Source: Muricoccus nepalensis
Lineage (GTDB): Bacteria > Pseudomonadota > Alphaproteobacteria > Acetobacterales > Acetobacteraceae
NCBI RefSeq assembly: GCF_006438825.1
Contig: NZ_RCZP01000030.1
Coordinates: 1 to 64,000, forward strand
Reading direction: 5' to 3'
Length of the DNA: 64,000 nt
Shown here: one piece after another, positions 1 through 8,440 of the stretch
Layout: the number at the start of each line of letters is the position of its first letter
Numbering within the stretch: position 1 is the stretch's first letter
Notes under the pieces: generated by a model
Told to the model about the DNA's origin: nothing
Database searches by the model: none
Seen by the model: only the letters and a program-made list of their open reading frames with translations
Position numbers and translations under genes: made by a program

Positions 1-278
1 CGCACGCCGTTCTGCTGCTCGACCAGGCCGGATGGCACCTCTCCGACAAGGTCGCGGTTCCACCCAACATCACGCTCGCACCGCTGCCACCCAAGTGCCC
101 CGAACTGAACGCCATGGAGAATGTCTGGCAGTTCATGCGCGACAACTGGCTCTCCAACCGGGTCTTCCGGTCCTACGACAACATCGTCGACCACTGCTGC
201 GACGCCTGGAACAAGCTCACCGAACAGCCCTGGCGCATCATGTCCATCGGACTGCGCGACTGGGCATATAGGTCATGA
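1..278 (+). mobile_element. IS630-family transposase, C-terminal fragment
   Basis: Open from the window edge in the frame beginning at base 3 and ending TGA 276-278, about 91 residues. The translation contains LLLDQAGWH followed some 30 residues later by PELNAMENVWQFMRDNW. These match the second aspartate and the final glutamate blocks of the DDE catalytic domain of IS630-type transposases, which cut and join DNA at TA dinucleotides. The catalytic glutamate lies in the NAMENVW stretch. The 5' part lies outside the window, so it cannot be said whether the copy is intact. No partner terminal repeat can be paired here because the left end is missing. Confidence 0.85.
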
Positions 279-397
279 TCTCAGAGACTTGGTATTAGCG
301 GTTAATTCACGTTTCGGCCCGAAGCTTCTCCCTAGCAGCGCCGGTGGTGCGGGGCCTCGGCCCCACCCAAAACACCCGGCGTCCGGAGAAAATACCG

Positions 398-886
398 ATG
401 GCTGGCACCTTTCGATGCGCCGTGGACGGTGACTTCGGGTCGGGAGGCAGCCATCCGTCCGGCAGCGGCCTGCCCCCGGCGGGCCTGATCGGCACCCCCG
501 GCTTCGCGACGCCCGACGACCTCGCCGGCGTGATGGCGGCGGAAGGGTTCGAGAACCTCGACTGGTGCGGCCACGGCGCCTCGCACGGCGATGCCGCCTT
601 CCACCTCTCGCTCGACCTCGGCGGCGCGGCCTCGCCGCCGGCCGTGAGCCTCCGCTTCGACCTCTCGGCCGGCGCGGCGGACGGCTTCTTCCTGAACGGC
701 AGCTTCGGCGAGCCGCCCGCCCACGAGGGCGCGGCGCCAGCGGCTGCGGAAGCGGGCGCGACCCTCGCGGACAGCCTCGGCCGGCGCGCCGGGCGCCGCC
801 TGCCCGTGCAGCGGGACCTGGGGCGCTTCGCCCTTCGCCGCTCGGACCGCCGCGGGCGCCAGCCCGCCCATCGCCGCCCGGGGTAA
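398..886 (+). CDS. hypothetical protein, 162 aa
   Basis: I do not recognise this protein. ATG 398 is preceded by GGAGA at a good distance, so this start is preferred over an in-frame GTG at 344. The first 110 residues look like ordinary protein (a GLIGTPGFATPDDLAGVMAAEGF stretch is not low complexity), while the last 50 are rich in Ala and Arg. No signal peptide or membrane segment is evident. It stands alone between the transposase remnant and a strong hairpin at 954-984. Its position next to an insertion sequence would fit a truncated or recently rearranged gene, but that is inference. It could also be a non-coding stretch with fortuitous coding potential. Confidence 0.45.
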   Translation: MAGTFRCAVDGDFGSGGSHPSGSGLPPAGLIGTPGFATPDDLAGVMAAEGFENLDWCGHGASHGDAAFHLSLDLGGAASPPAVSLRFDLSAGAADGFFLNGSFGEPPAHEGAAPAAAEAGATLADSLGRRAGRRLPVQRDLGRFALRRSDRRGRQPAHRRPG

Positions 887-953
887 CCACCTCGGCGTCG
901 GCGCGGCCGGCACTGTCTCCGGAAAGCCTGTTCCGGCCGCCACGCGACCGCTG

Positions 954-984
954 GCCCGCCCCTTTCGGCAAGGGGGCGGGCTTT
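954..984 (+). terminator. Rho-independent-like terminator
   Basis: GCCCGCCCCTT (954-964) pairs with AAGGGGGCGGGC (970-981) with a single bulged G. The loop is five bases, and TTT follows immediately. It lies 68 bases after the stop of the hypothetical gene ending at 886 and before the EamA gene. It is the clearest stem-plus-T terminator in the window. Confidence 0.6.
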
Positions 985-1163
985 GCGCGTCCCGGTGCCC
1001 CGGGGACCCGTCCGGGCGCCCCGCATGGCCGGCCCGCATGGTCGTCCCGCATGGCCGCGTGGAGAAAATGCGGGTTCCCGGCTCTCCCGGTTCTCGTCCA
1101 AATGCGCGCCCTGCCGCCGTCCATCCGGGCCGCCGCTGCTGGAGAGCTGACCAGGATGACGAC

Positions 1164-2063
1164 GTGACCGGGCGTGGCGAGGCGTGGCGCTCCGCCCTGC
1201 TGGCGGTGGCCTTCGTGCTGATCTGGGGATCGGCCTTCAACGCCGCGCGGGTGGTGGTGCTGGAATGGCCGCCCTTCTGGGCGCTCGCGATCCGCTTCGT
1301 CCTCACCGCGCCCCTGCTGGTCGGCCTGGCCCTGGTCACGGGGGCGCGCTGGCCGGCGCGGGCGGATCTCGGGCGGGTGGCGCTGATGGGGCTGTTCGGG
1401 ACGGGTGGCTACCTCGCCTTCTCCTGGTGGGCGATGGCCCTCATTCCCTCCGGCCTCGTGGCCCTGGTCACCGCGGCAACGCCGCTCGTCGTCGCGCTGG
1501 GGGAGGCGGTGCTGTTCGGGCGCCGGCCCTCCGGCATGGCCTGGGCGGGCCTGGCGCTCGGCTGGGGCGGGGTGGCGCTGCTCGGCGGCGCCCGGCTGGC
1601 CGGGCATATCGGGGACAGCCCGGGAGAGGTGCTGGGCGTCGGGCTCGCGCTGCTCGGCGCGGTCAGCCAGGCGGCGGGGCTGCTGGCCTTCGCCCCGGCC
1701 CGCGGGCGGGTGGACCTGTGGTCGGCCACCGCGGGGCAGAGCCTCGTCAGCGCCGTGCTGCTGCTCGCCCTGGCCCTGGTGATGGAGGGCGCGCCGCCCT
1801 CCTCCGCCAGCCCGCGCGTCTGGCTGGGGCTGGCCTACAGCGTCACGATCGTCGGCGTCGGCGGCTACGCGCTTCTCTTCGTGCTGCTGCGGCGCTTCCA
1901 GCCCTCGACCGCGGCGGCGCTGCAGCTGCTGGCGCCGCCGGTCGCGACGGTGATCGGCTGGGCCGCGCTCGGCGAGGTGCTGGGCTGGGCGGATGTCGGC
2001 GGCGGGGCGCTGACGCTGACCGGGCTGGCGCTGCTGTTCCGGGCCCGCGCGCGGGAGGGTTGA
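1164..2063 (+). CDS. EamA/DMT-family membrane transporter
   Basis: A 299-residue hydrophobic protein with about ten predicted membrane segments in two similar halves, the usual arrangement of the drug/metabolite transporter superfamily. The first helix starts at once (ALLAVAFVLIWGSAFNAARV), with the family's early WGSAF motif. The GTG at 1164 is preferred because AGGA lies just upstream at 1153 and the helix follows directly; longer readings add a proline/arginine-rich leader unlike the family. Such proteins export amino acids, nucleobases or other metabolites across the inner membrane. The substrate cannot be read from sequence. The gene is monocistronic or loosely followed by rsmB 85 bases later. 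Confidence 0.88.
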   Translation: MTGRGEAWRSALLAVAFVLIWGSAFNAARVVVLEWPPFWALAIRFVLTAPLLVGLALVTGARWPARADLGRVALMGLFGTGGYLAFSWWAMALIPSGLVALVTAATPLVVALGEAVLFGRRPSGMAWAGLALGWGGVALLGGARLAGHIGDSPGEVLGVGLALLGAVSQAAGLLAFAPARGRVDLWSATAGQSLVSAVLLLALALVMEGAPPSSASPRVWLGLAYSVTIVGVGGYALLFVLLRRFQPSTAAALQLLAPPVATVIGWAALGEVLGWADVGGGALTLTGLALLFRARAREG

Positions 2064-2148
2064 GGGGCGCGGGCGCTTGCCCGGGCATGGCGGGGTTGGC
2101 GCGAAAGGGGCTGCACAGCAGGCGCGAAATGCGCCAATCGCCTCCCCG

Positions 2149-3396
2149 ATGCCCCCCAACCCCACCCGATCCGCCGCCTTCTCCCTTCTCTCCGCCGTGC
2201 TCGAGCGCCGGCGGGGGCTCGAGGAGGCGCTGGATTCCCTGCCCGGCACCCTCCAGCCGCGCGACAAGGCGGCGGCGCACCGAATCGCCGCGGCGGTGCT
2301 GCGGCGGCTCGGCAGCCTCGACGCGGTGCTGGAGCCCTACCTGCGCCGGGAGCCCTCGCCGCCCGCCCTGCAGGCGCTGCGGATCGGCACGGCGGAGCTG
2401 CTGCTGCTCGGCACGCCCGCCCACGCGGCGGTGGCGACCGCGGTGGCGCTCGCGCCGCGCCCCTTCGCGGGGCTGGTGAACGCCGTCCTCCGCAAGGTCG
2501 CGACCGAGGGGCCGGCGGTGCTGGAGGGGCTGGACGCCGCGCGGCTGGACACGCCGCCCTGGCTCTGGTCGGCCTGGCACGCGGCCTACGGGCCGAAGGT
2601 GCGGGCGATCGCGGAGGCGCATGTCCGGCCGGCGCCGCTGGACCTCTCCCTCGCGCCGGGCACGGCGGCGCCGGAGGGGGCGGAGTTGCTGCCCAACGGC
2701 ACGGCGCGCCTGCCGCCGGGCACGCGGATCACGGAGATCCCCGGCTTCGCCGAGGGTGGCTTCTGGGCGCAGGACGCGGCGGCCAGCCTGCCCGCGCGGC
2801 TGCTCGCCGTGCGGCCGGGGGAGAAGGTGGCGGACCTCTGCGCGGCGCCCGGCGGCAAGACCGCGCAGCTCGTGGCTGCCGGGGCGGCGGTCACCGCGGT
2901 GGAGAAGGACGAGCGCCGCGCCGGGCGGCTGCGCGAGAACCTGGCCCGGCTGCGCCTGGAGGCCGAGGTGGCCGTGGCGGACGTCATTCCCTGGGCGGCG
3001 GCGCGGCGCGGCGCCTTCGGGGCGGTGCTGCTCGACGCCCCCTGCACCGCGACCGGCACGATCCGCCGCCACCCGGAGGTGCAGCACCTGCGCCGCCCGC
3101 GCGACGTGCCGAAGCTGGCGGCCACCCAGGCCGCGCTGATCGAGGCCGCGGCCGGGCTGGTGGCGCCGGGCGGGCGGCTGGTGGTCGCGACCTGCTCCCT
3201 CCAGCCGGAGGAGGGGGAGGCGCATCTCGCCCGCGCCGCCGCCCTCGGGCTGCGGCTCGATCCCGTGCGGCCGGAGGAGGTGCCGGGGCTGGAGGCGGCG
3301 GTGACCGCCGAGGGTGCGCTCCGCACGCGCCCAGATCTGTGGGGGGAGCGCGGGGGGATGGACGGCTTCTTCGTCGCCCGCTTCACCCGGGGCTAG
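2149..3396 (+). CDS. rsmB: 16S rRNA (cytosine-967-C5)-methyltransferase RsmB
   Basis: A 415-residue protein with an N-terminal NusB-like helical RNA-binding region (about residues 5-130) and a C-terminal Rossmann methyltransferase domain. The SAM-binding motif DLCAAPGGKT starts at residue 229. Motif IV DAPC has Cys299, and motif VI TCS has Cys349, the expected catalytic nucleophile for m5C enzymes. The family methylates C967 of 16S rRNA using S-adenosylmethionine. The start at ATG 2149 (MPPNPTRSAAF) removes an upstream extension without homology-like character. Nine residues after Cys299 there is RRHPE, typical of RsmB. A glycosyltransferase gene follows after 8 bases. Confidence 0.93.
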   Translation: MPPNPTRSAAFSLLSAVLERRRGLEEALDSLPGTLQPRDKAAAHRIAAAVLRRLGSLDAVLEPYLRREPSPPALQALRIGTAELLLLGTPAHAAVATAVALAPRPFAGLVNAVLRKVATEGPAVLEGLDAARLDTPPWLWSAWHAAYGPKVRAIAEAHVRPAPLDLSLAPGTAAPEGAELLPNGTARLPPGTRITEIPGFAEGGFWAQDAAASLPARLLAVRPGEKVADLCAAPGGKTAQLVAAGAAVTAVEKDERRAGRLRENLARLRLEAEVAVADVIPWAAARRGAFGAVLLDAPCTATGTIRRHPEVQHLRRPRDVPKLAATQAALIEAAAGLVAPGGRLVVATCSLQPEEGEAHLARAAALGLRLDPVRPEEVPGLEAAVTAEGALRTRPDLWGERGGMDGFFVARFTRG

Positions 3397-3404
3397 TTCG
3401 CGGC

Positions 3405-4514
3405 GTGCGCGTCCTCTTCATCGCGAATGTCGATTTCTCGCTCCTGCACTTCATCCTGCCGCTGATGCGCGGCGCGCGAGCGCGGGGGCACGAGGTGCTG
3501 GCCGCCTGCGCGGAGGGGCCCTTGCTGGAGATCGTGCGGGCGGAGGGCTTCGCGGTCATCCCCGTGCCCTTCTCGCGCAGCCTCTCGCCGGGCGCGAACT
3601 GGCGGGCGCTGCGGGCGCTGCGGCGGGTGATCCGGGCGGAGCGGCCGGGGCTGGTGCACGCCCATTTCCCGATCGCCGGGCTGCTGGCGCGGGTGGCGGC
3701 GCGGCTCGAGCGGGTGCCGCGGACCGCCTACACGGTGCACGGCTTCCTCTTCAACCAGCCCGGCCCGCTCTGGCGGCGCGGCCTCTCGCTCGCCGTGGAA
3801 TGGCTCGGCGGGCGGCTGACGGACACCTTCCTGACGGTGAGCGAGGAGGAGGCCGGCGACGCGCGGCGGCTGCGCATCCACCGCGACCCGAAGGCGGCGC
3901 TGAACGGCCGCGACCCCCGGCGCTTCCACCCCGACCCCGCGGCGCGCGCCGCCGTGCGGGCGGAGCTGGGCCTGGGGGAGGACGAGGTGGTGGTCACCGC
4001 CGTTTCCCGCCTCGTGCGGCACAAGGGATACCCGGAGCTGCTGCGGGCGATGGAGTCGGTGCCGGGCGCGACCCTCTGCGTGGTCGGGGAGCGGCTCTCG
4101 ACCGACCACGGCGGCGACGTGGAGCCGGACTTCGCCCGCGCCGCGGCGTTGCTGGGGCCGCGGCTGCGGCGGCTGGGCTACCGGCACGACACGGAGCGCG
4201 TGCTCGCGGCCTCCGACCTCTTCTGCCTGCCGAGCCATTTCGAGGGCCTGCCGATGTCTGTGATCGAGGCCATGCTGACCGGCCTGCCGGTGGTCGCGAC
4301 CGACATCAGCGGCCCGCGCGAGCAGGTGGTGCCCGGCGAGACCGGGCTCCTCGTGCCGCCGGGCACGGTGGCGCCGCTGGCGGAGGCGCTGGCGCGGCTC
4401 TCGGCCGACCCGGCGCTGCGGGCGCGGATGGGCGAGGCCGCGCGGGGGCGGGCGCTGGCGCTCTACGACGAGCGGGTGGTCGTCGCGCGGACGCTCGACC
4501 TCCTGGGGCTCTGA
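3405..4514 (+). CDS. glycosyltransferase family 4 (GT-B fold)
   Basis: A 369-residue protein starting at GTG 3405 (VRVLFIANVDFSL), 8 bases after rsmB. The N-terminal domain opens with the beta-strand and glycine pattern of GT-B enzymes. The C-terminal half has VSRLVRHKGYPELLRAM and SHFEGLPMSVIEAMLTGLPV, the nucleotide-sugar-binding EX7E-type region of GT4 enzymes. It probably transfers a sugar from an NDP- or UDP-sugar during surface glycan assembly in the cytoplasm. No membrane segment is seen. The acceptor and sugar are unknown, and the gene is not in a glycan cluster, so the pathway cannot be named. Confidence 0.85.
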   Translation: MRVLFIANVDFSLLHFILPLMRGARARGHEVLAACAEGPLLEIVRAEGFAVIPVPFSRSLSPGANWRALRALRRVIRAERPGLVHAHFPIAGLLARVAARLERVPRTAYTVHGFLFNQPGPLWRRGLSLAVEWLGGRLTDTFLTVSEEEAGDARRLRIHRDPKAALNGRDPRRFHPDPAARAAVRAELGLGEDEVVVTAVSRLVRHKGYPELLRAMESVPGATLCVVGERLSTDHGGDVEPDFARAAALLGPRLRRLGYRHDTERVLAASDLFCLPSHFEGLPMSVIEAMLTGLPVVATDISGPREQVVPGETGLLVPPGTVAPLAEALARLSADPALRARMGEAARGRALALYDERVVVARTLDLLGL

Positions 4515-4516
4515 GC

Positions 4517-4537
4517 CCCGCCCCCGCGCGGGGCGGG
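4517..4537. terminator. GC hairpin between convergent genes
   Basis: CCCGCCCC (4517-4524) and GGGGCGGG (4530-4537) form a perfect 8-bp stem with a 5-base loop. It sits exactly between the stop of the glycosyltransferase gene (4514) and the stop of the convergent SdhAF4 gene (4543). There is no T-run, so it may act as a simple barrier or mRNA end rather than a classical terminator. Confidence 0.45.
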
Positions 4538-4542
4538 CGGCG

Positions 4543-4698
4543 CTAGAAGTCGGTCGCGCGGCCCTTCTGCTCCCAATCGCCGAAGCGCGTGGGCTCGGGT
4601 CCCTTGGGGCCGCCGATCTCGGGCGGCAGCGGGGGGGCGGCGGGCTTGGGGGTCGCCGGCGTGGCGGGCGGGGTCTTGGTATCGTCTGAGTCGGCCAT
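4543..4698 (-). CDS. succinate dehydrogenase assembly factor 4 homologue (DUF1674)
   Basis: A 51-residue protein, easily missed because it is so short. The first half is Pro/Ala-rich; the second half carries [20 protein letters not shown] and ends RATDF, the hallmark of DUF1674/SDHAF4. Family members bind the flavoprotein subunit of succinate dehydrogenase and help its maturation or assembly. The gene is convergent with a glycosyltransferase and divergent from htpX (42 bases between start codons). The sdh genes are not in this window, so it acts in trans. The small size is normal for bacterial members. Confidence 0.9.
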   Translation of the reverse strand: MADSDDTKTPPATPATPKPAAPPLPPEIGGPKGPEPTRFGDWEQKGRATDF

Positions 4699-4740
4699 GC
4701 TTCCCAGATAGGGAGGGAACGGCGAAGGAGGAACAGGCCC

Positions 4741-5718
4741 GTGTCCGGTTACGCGCGCACCGCCATGCTGATGGCGGCCCTCACCGCCCTCTTCGCGGGG
4801 GTCGGCTACCTGCTGGGCGGGCAGCAGGGGATGGTGGTCGCCTTCCTCGTGGCGGCCGGGATGAACGCTTTCTCCTGGTGGAACTCCGACCGAATGGTGC
4901 TGCGGATGCACCACGCGCAGCCGATCGGGCCGGGGGACGACCCTCGCCTCTACCAGCTCGTCGCGGGGCTGGCGGCGCGGGCGGGGCTGCCGATGCCGGC
5001 GCTCTACCTCCTCCACGAGGAGCAGCCGAACGCCTTTGCGACCGGCCGCTCGCCCGAGCGCGCGGCGGTGGCCGTGACGGCCGGGCTGCTCGCGACCATG
5101 CCGGAGGAGGAGGTCGCCGGCGTGATCGCGCACGAGCTGGCCCATATCCGCAACCGGGACACGCTGATCATGACGGTCACCGCGAGCCTGGCGGGCGCGA
5201 TCGGCATGGTCGCGCAGTTCGGTGGGCTGTTCGGGCGACGCGACCGGAACAACCCGCTCGGCGGCATCGGCGTGCTGCTGGCGATCATCGTGGCGCCGCT
5301 CGTGGCCATGCTCGTGCAGATGGCCGTCAGCCGGTCGCGCGAGTACGAGGCGGACCGGCTGGGGGCGGAGATCGCAGGGCACCCGCGGGGGCTGGCCAAC
5401 GCGCTGCAGCGGCTGGAGGCGGGCCGGCACGCCATTCCCAACGAGGCCGCCGAGGCCAACCCGGCGACCGCGCACCTCTTCATCGTGAACCCGCTCTCGG
5501 GCGCCGGGATGGACAACCTCTTCTCGACGCACCCGAGCACGGAGAACCGAGTGCGGGCGCTGATGGAGATGGCGGGCGGCCTGCCGTTGCGCCGGCCCGC
5601 GCCCCCGGGGCAGGGTGGCTGGAGCGGTCCCGGCACGGGTTCCGGGACCGGCCCCTGGGGTGGCCCCCCGCCGCGGCGCCCCTGGGAGCGCGGCGGCCGA
5701 CGCGGCCCCTGGGCCTGA
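4741..5718 (+). CDS. htpX: zinc metalloprotease HtpX
   Basis: A 325-residue M48-family membrane protease. AAGGAGG lies 10 bases before the GTG at 4741. Two N-terminal hydrophobic segments are followed by the zinc motif HELAH (His131, Glu132, His135), further membrane segments near residues 155-195, and SREYEAD (from about residue 199), which supplies the third zinc ligand. HtpX degrades misfolded inner-membrane proteins together with FtsH. The C-terminal 45 residues are a Pro/Gly/Trp-rich tail (repeated GPW-like units) that is longer than in enterobacterial HtpX. Downstream, after 27 bases, is a haloacid dehalogenase gene, possibly co-transcribed. Confidence 0.93.
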   Translation: MSGYARTAMLMAALTALFAGVGYLLGGQQGMVVAFLVAAGMNAFSWWNSDRMVLRMHHAQPIGPGDDPRLYQLVAGLAARAGLPMPALYLLHEEQPNAFATGRSPERAAVAVTAGLLATMPEEEVAGVIAHELAHIRNRDTLIMTVTASLAGAIGMVAQFGGLFGRRDRNNPLGGIGVLLAIIVAPLVAMLVQMAVSRSREYEADRLGAEIAGHPRGLANALQRLEAGRHAIPNEAAEANPATAHLFIVNPLSGAGMDNLFSTHPSTENRVRALMEMAGGLPLRRPAPPGQGGWSGPGTGSGTGPWGGPPPRRPWERGGRRGPWA

Positions 5719-5745
5719 CCGGCGGTGCCCTTTCTGGAGAAGCCG

Positions 5746-6465
5746 ATGCCCCTCGACGGCGTGCGCGCCCTTGTCTTCGACGTCTTCGGCACCGTGGTGG
5801 ACTGGCGGAGCGGGGTGGCGCGCGACGCCGCGCCCTTCCTCGCCCGGCACGGCGCCGCGGCCGATCCCGCCGCCTTCGCCGATGCCTGGCGCCGCCGCTA
5901 CCAGCCGGCGATGGAGGCGGTGCGCCGCGGCGACCGGCCCTTCACCCGGCTCGACGTGCTGCACCGGGAGAACCTGGAGGCGCTGCTGCCGGAGTTCGGC
6001 ATCGACCCCGCGCGGATGGAGCCGGCGGAGCTGGACGCGCTGAACCTCGCCTGGCACCGGCTCGACCCCTGGCCGGACGCCGTGGCGGGGCTCGGGCGGC
6101 TGCGCGCGCGCTACGTCATCGCGCCGCTGTCGAACGGCAACATCGTGCTCATGATCGACATGGCCAAGCGAGCCGGCCTGCCCTGGGACGCGATCCTCGG
6201 GGCGGAGGTGGTGCGGGCCTACAAGCCGATGCCCGAGGCCTATCTCCGCACCGCCGAGGTGCTGGCGATGCGGCCGGAGGAGGTCTGCCTCGTCGCGGCC
6301 CACAACGACGACCTGGCGGCGGCGCGGCGCTGCGGGCTGCGGACGGCCTTCGTGCCGCGCCTGACGGAGCACGGGCCGGGGCAGGCGAAGGACCTCGCGC
6401 CCGCGCAGGACTGGGACCTGGTGGCGGAGGACTTCGGCGCCCTGGCGACGCGGCTGGGGCTCTAG
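5746..6465 (+). CDS. haloacid dehalogenase, type II (HAD superfamily)
   Basis: A 239-residue HAD hydrolase. LVFDVFGTVVDW provides the nucleophile Asp12 and the L-2-haloacid-dehalogenase-type motif I. PLSNGN is motif II, the YKPMPEAY lysine is motif III, and VAAHNDDL is motif IV. The family either hydrolyses L-2-haloalkanoates or acts as a general phosphatase-like HAD; sequence alone does not choose. ATG 5746 is used because GGAGA sits 8 bases upstream; a GTG at 5725 would add seven residues. The stop codon shares the tetranucleotide CTAG with the stop of the convergent gene (6462-6465). Confidence 0.88.
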   Translation: MPLDGVRALVFDVFGTVVDWRSGVARDAAPFLARHGAAADPAAFADAWRRRYQPAMEAVRRGDRPFTRLDVLHRENLEALLPEFGIDPARMEPAELDALNLAWHRLDPWPDAVAGLGRLRARYVIAPLSNGNIVLMIDMAKRAGLPWDAILGAEVVRAYKPMPEAYLRTAEVLAMRPEEVCLVAAHNDDLAAARRCGLRTAFVPRLTEHGPGQAKDLAPAQDWDLVAEDFGALATRLGL

Positions 6466-6974
6466 GAGGGCGCGGAGGCCGCCGCGGCCTGGCGCAGCTT
6501 CTCGAGCGACTGCAGCGCGCCGCGGGCAGACTCCACGGCCTGCGGCGCCTCGACGTGCTGCGGCCCGAGCTCGGAGAAGCGGGCGCGCATGTCGCGCATG
6601 GTCTGGTCGTACTCGGCGTTGCCGTTGAAGCCGCGGGGCGCGCGCTCGGCGATCTGCCAGCTCTCCCGCACCTTCTGCATCAGGTGGATCATCCCGGGCG
6701 AGGTGGCGCCGGGCTGCGTCGTGCGCCCGCCGCCGCTCTCGGCGCGCGAGATCTCCTGGCGGAGGTCCCCGATGCCGCGGTCGAGCATGCCGAGATAGGT
6801 CGGCAGGTCGGGCGCCTGGGGCGTCGGCGTCACCGGGTTGGCGTCGCGGGCGGAGGGGGTGACGGCGGCCGGGGGCGTGCCGGCGGTGCCCGCCTGGGCC
6901 CGGGCGTCGCTGGTCGCGAGGGGAGCGAGGCCGAGCGCCAGCAGGGCCGCGACAAGACGGGGGTTCGCGCGCAT
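6462..6974 (-). CDS. secreted protein of unknown function
   Basis: A 170-residue protein with a clear Sec signal peptide (MRANPRLVAALLALGLAPLA, then a probable cleavage after ARA). I do not recognise the mature part. It is rich in Ala, Pro and Thr up to about residue 65 and then looks helical, with many Gln, Glu and Arg (GIGDLRQEISRAES, MIHLMQKVRESWQIAERAP). The start at 6974 gives a normal signal peptide; longer readings do not. Its promoter region (6975-7191) is shared with the divergent thiosulfate importer and holds two dyads. A periplasmic role is likely; function unknown. Confidence 0.7.
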   Translation of the reverse strand: MRANPRLVAALLALGLAPLATSDARAQAGTAGTPPAAVTPSARDANPVTPTPQAPDLPTYLGMLDRGIGDLRQEISRAESGGGRTTQPGATSPGMIHLMQKVRESWQIAERAPRGFNGNAEYDQTMRDMRARFSELGPQHVEAPQAVESARGALQSLEKLRQAAAASAPS

Positions 6975-7095
6975 CGGGAGGGACTCCGTGGTCGGGGATG
7001 GGCGAACGCCCGGTCCCGGGGCGCAGTTTCGTTTTGCGGAACGTGTGGGGTTCATCGGGAGGGTTAGCCGGCCGCAGCGGGGGTGGGATGCGCGG

Positions 7096-7113
7096 GATGC
7101 ATCCTCCTGCATC
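7096..7113. promoter_or_regulatory. inverted repeat, candidate operator 1
   Basis: GATGCA (7096-7101) and TGCATC (7108-7113) are perfect inverted half-sites with a 6-base spacer. It lies in the divergent intergenic region, 79 bases before the YeeE start, and directly abuts the second dyad at 7114. Confidence 0.4.
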
Positions 7114-7144
7114 GTGAATTGAGGCCCCTCGCGGCCCAATTCAC
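7114..7144. promoter_or_regulatory. long inverted repeat, candidate operator 2 or hairpin
   Basis: GTGAATTG (7114-7121) is the perfect inverse of CAATTCAC (7137-7144). Inside, GGCC at 7123 and GGCC at 7133 extend the stem to 12 bp with one bulged A. It ends 47 bases before the ATG of the YeeE-type gene. It could bind a dimeric regulator as DNA or fold in the 5' UTR. Confidence 0.45.
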
Positions 7145-7191
7145 CGGGACGCATCGCGTTACCGCTCCCGACGTCCCAGGAGATCCCCCCC

Positions 7192-8424
7192 ATGTCCGCC
7201 TCGATCGCCGTCGAAGCCCCGCCGCTGCCGCGCCCGCCGGGGGTGCAGGCCACCGCCGCCCTCGGCGCGGGGGCGGCGCTGCTGCTCGGGGCCGCGCTGC
7301 TCGCGCAGTCGATCAGCCCGCGGCAGGCGGCGCTCTACCTGCTGGGCGCCGTGCTGGGGCTGGTGCTCTACCACGCCTCCTTCGGCTTCACCTCGGCCTG
7401 GCGCGTCTTCATCGCCGATCGGCGCGGGGAGGGGCTGCGGGCGCAGATGCTGATGCTGGCGATCGCGGTGGTGCTGTTCTTCCCGGTGCTCGCCTCCGGC
7501 TCGCTCTTCGGGCAGCCGGTGCAGGGGCTGGTGGCGCCGGTGGGCGTCTCCGTGGTGTTCGGGGCCTTCCTGTTCGGCATCGGCATGCAGCTCGGCGGCG
7601 GCTGCGCCTCGGGCACGCTCTACACGGCGGGCGGGGGATCGGTGCGGATGGTGCTGACCCTGCTCGCCTTCGTTATCGGGTCCACCTTCGGCGCGGCGCA
7701 CCTGCCCTGGTGGTCGGCGCTGCCGCACCTGCCGCCGATCTCCGTGATCGGCGCCTGGGGCGTGGGGCCGGCGCTGGCGGTGAACCTCGCGCTCTTCGCC
7801 GCCATCGTGGGGGTGACCGTGGTGCTGGAGCGGCGGCGGCACGGGCGGCTGGTGCCGGCCGCGGCGCCGGCGCGGCGGGGGCTGCCGCGGCTGCTGCGCG
7901 GGCCCTGGCCGGTGATCGCGGGCGCGGTGGCGCTGGCGGTGCTGAACTTCGCGACGCTGGCGCTGGCGGGCCGCCCCTGGGGGATCACCTCCGCCTTCGC
8001 CCTCTGGGGCTCCAAGGCGGCGATGGCGATGGGCATCGACGCGGCGAGCTGGCCCTTCTGGTCGAGCCCCGCCCAGGCGGCGGCGCTGCGGGACAGCGTG
8101 CTGGCGGACGTCACCTCGGTGATGGACATCGGCATCATCGTCGGCGCCCTGCTGGCCGCGGCGCTGGCCGGCCGCTACGCGCCGACCTTCCGGATCCCGC
8201 TCCGCTCGGCGCTGGCGGCGGTGGTGGGGGGCATCATGCTCGGCTACGGCTCGCGCCTCGCCTATGGCTGCAACATCGGGGCCTACTTCTCCGGCATCGC
8301 CTCCGGCAGCCTGCACGGCTGGGCCTGGATGGCGGCGGCCTTCGTCGGCAACGTGCTGGGGACCGGGCTGCGGCCGCTCTTCGGGATGGAGGTGGAGCGG
8401 GTGCCGCGGCAGACGGGCTGCTGA
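7192..8424 (+). CDS. YeeE/YedE (TsuA-like) thiosulfate importer
   Basis: A 410-residue membrane protein with about ten hydrophobic segments in two YeeE/YedE repeats. GGGCASGTLYTAGGGS places Cys138 in the first repeat, and YGCNIGAYFSGIASGSLHGW places Cys360 in the second. Such paired cysteines and their glycine-rich surroundings are the conserved substrate relay of TsuA-type transporters, which bring thiosulfate across the inner membrane. The start ATG 7192 has AGGAG upstream. No TusA-like sulfur carrier or sulfur-oxidation gene is adjacent. The convergent LysR gene ends 16 bases downstream. Confidence 0.88.
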   Translation: MSASIAVEAPPLPRPPGVQATAALGAGAALLLGAALLAQSISPRQAALYLLGAVLGLVLYHASFGFTSAWRVFIADRRGEGLRAQMLMLAIAVVLFFPVLASGSLFGQPVQGLVAPVGVSVVFGAFLFGIGMQLGGGCASGTLYTAGGGSVRMVLTLLAFVIGSTFGAAHLPWWSALPHLPPISVIGAWGVGPALAVNLALFAAIVGVTVVLERRRHGRLVPAAAPARRGLPRLLRGPWPVIAGAVALAVLNFATLALAGRPWGITSAFALWGSKAAMAMGIDAASWPFWSSPAQAAALRDSVLADVTSVMDIGIIVGALLAAALAGRYAPTFRIPLRSALAAVVGGIMLGYGSRLAYGCNIGAYFSGIASGSLHGWAWMAAAFVGNVLGTGLRPLFGMEVERVPRQTGC

Positions 8425-8440
8425 GGCACCCCCCGCGCCG

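Noticed and set aside
279-340. Terminal inverted repeat of the IS630 element
   Set aside because: The sequence after the transposase stop could contain it, but the partner end is outside the window, so no pairing can be shown.
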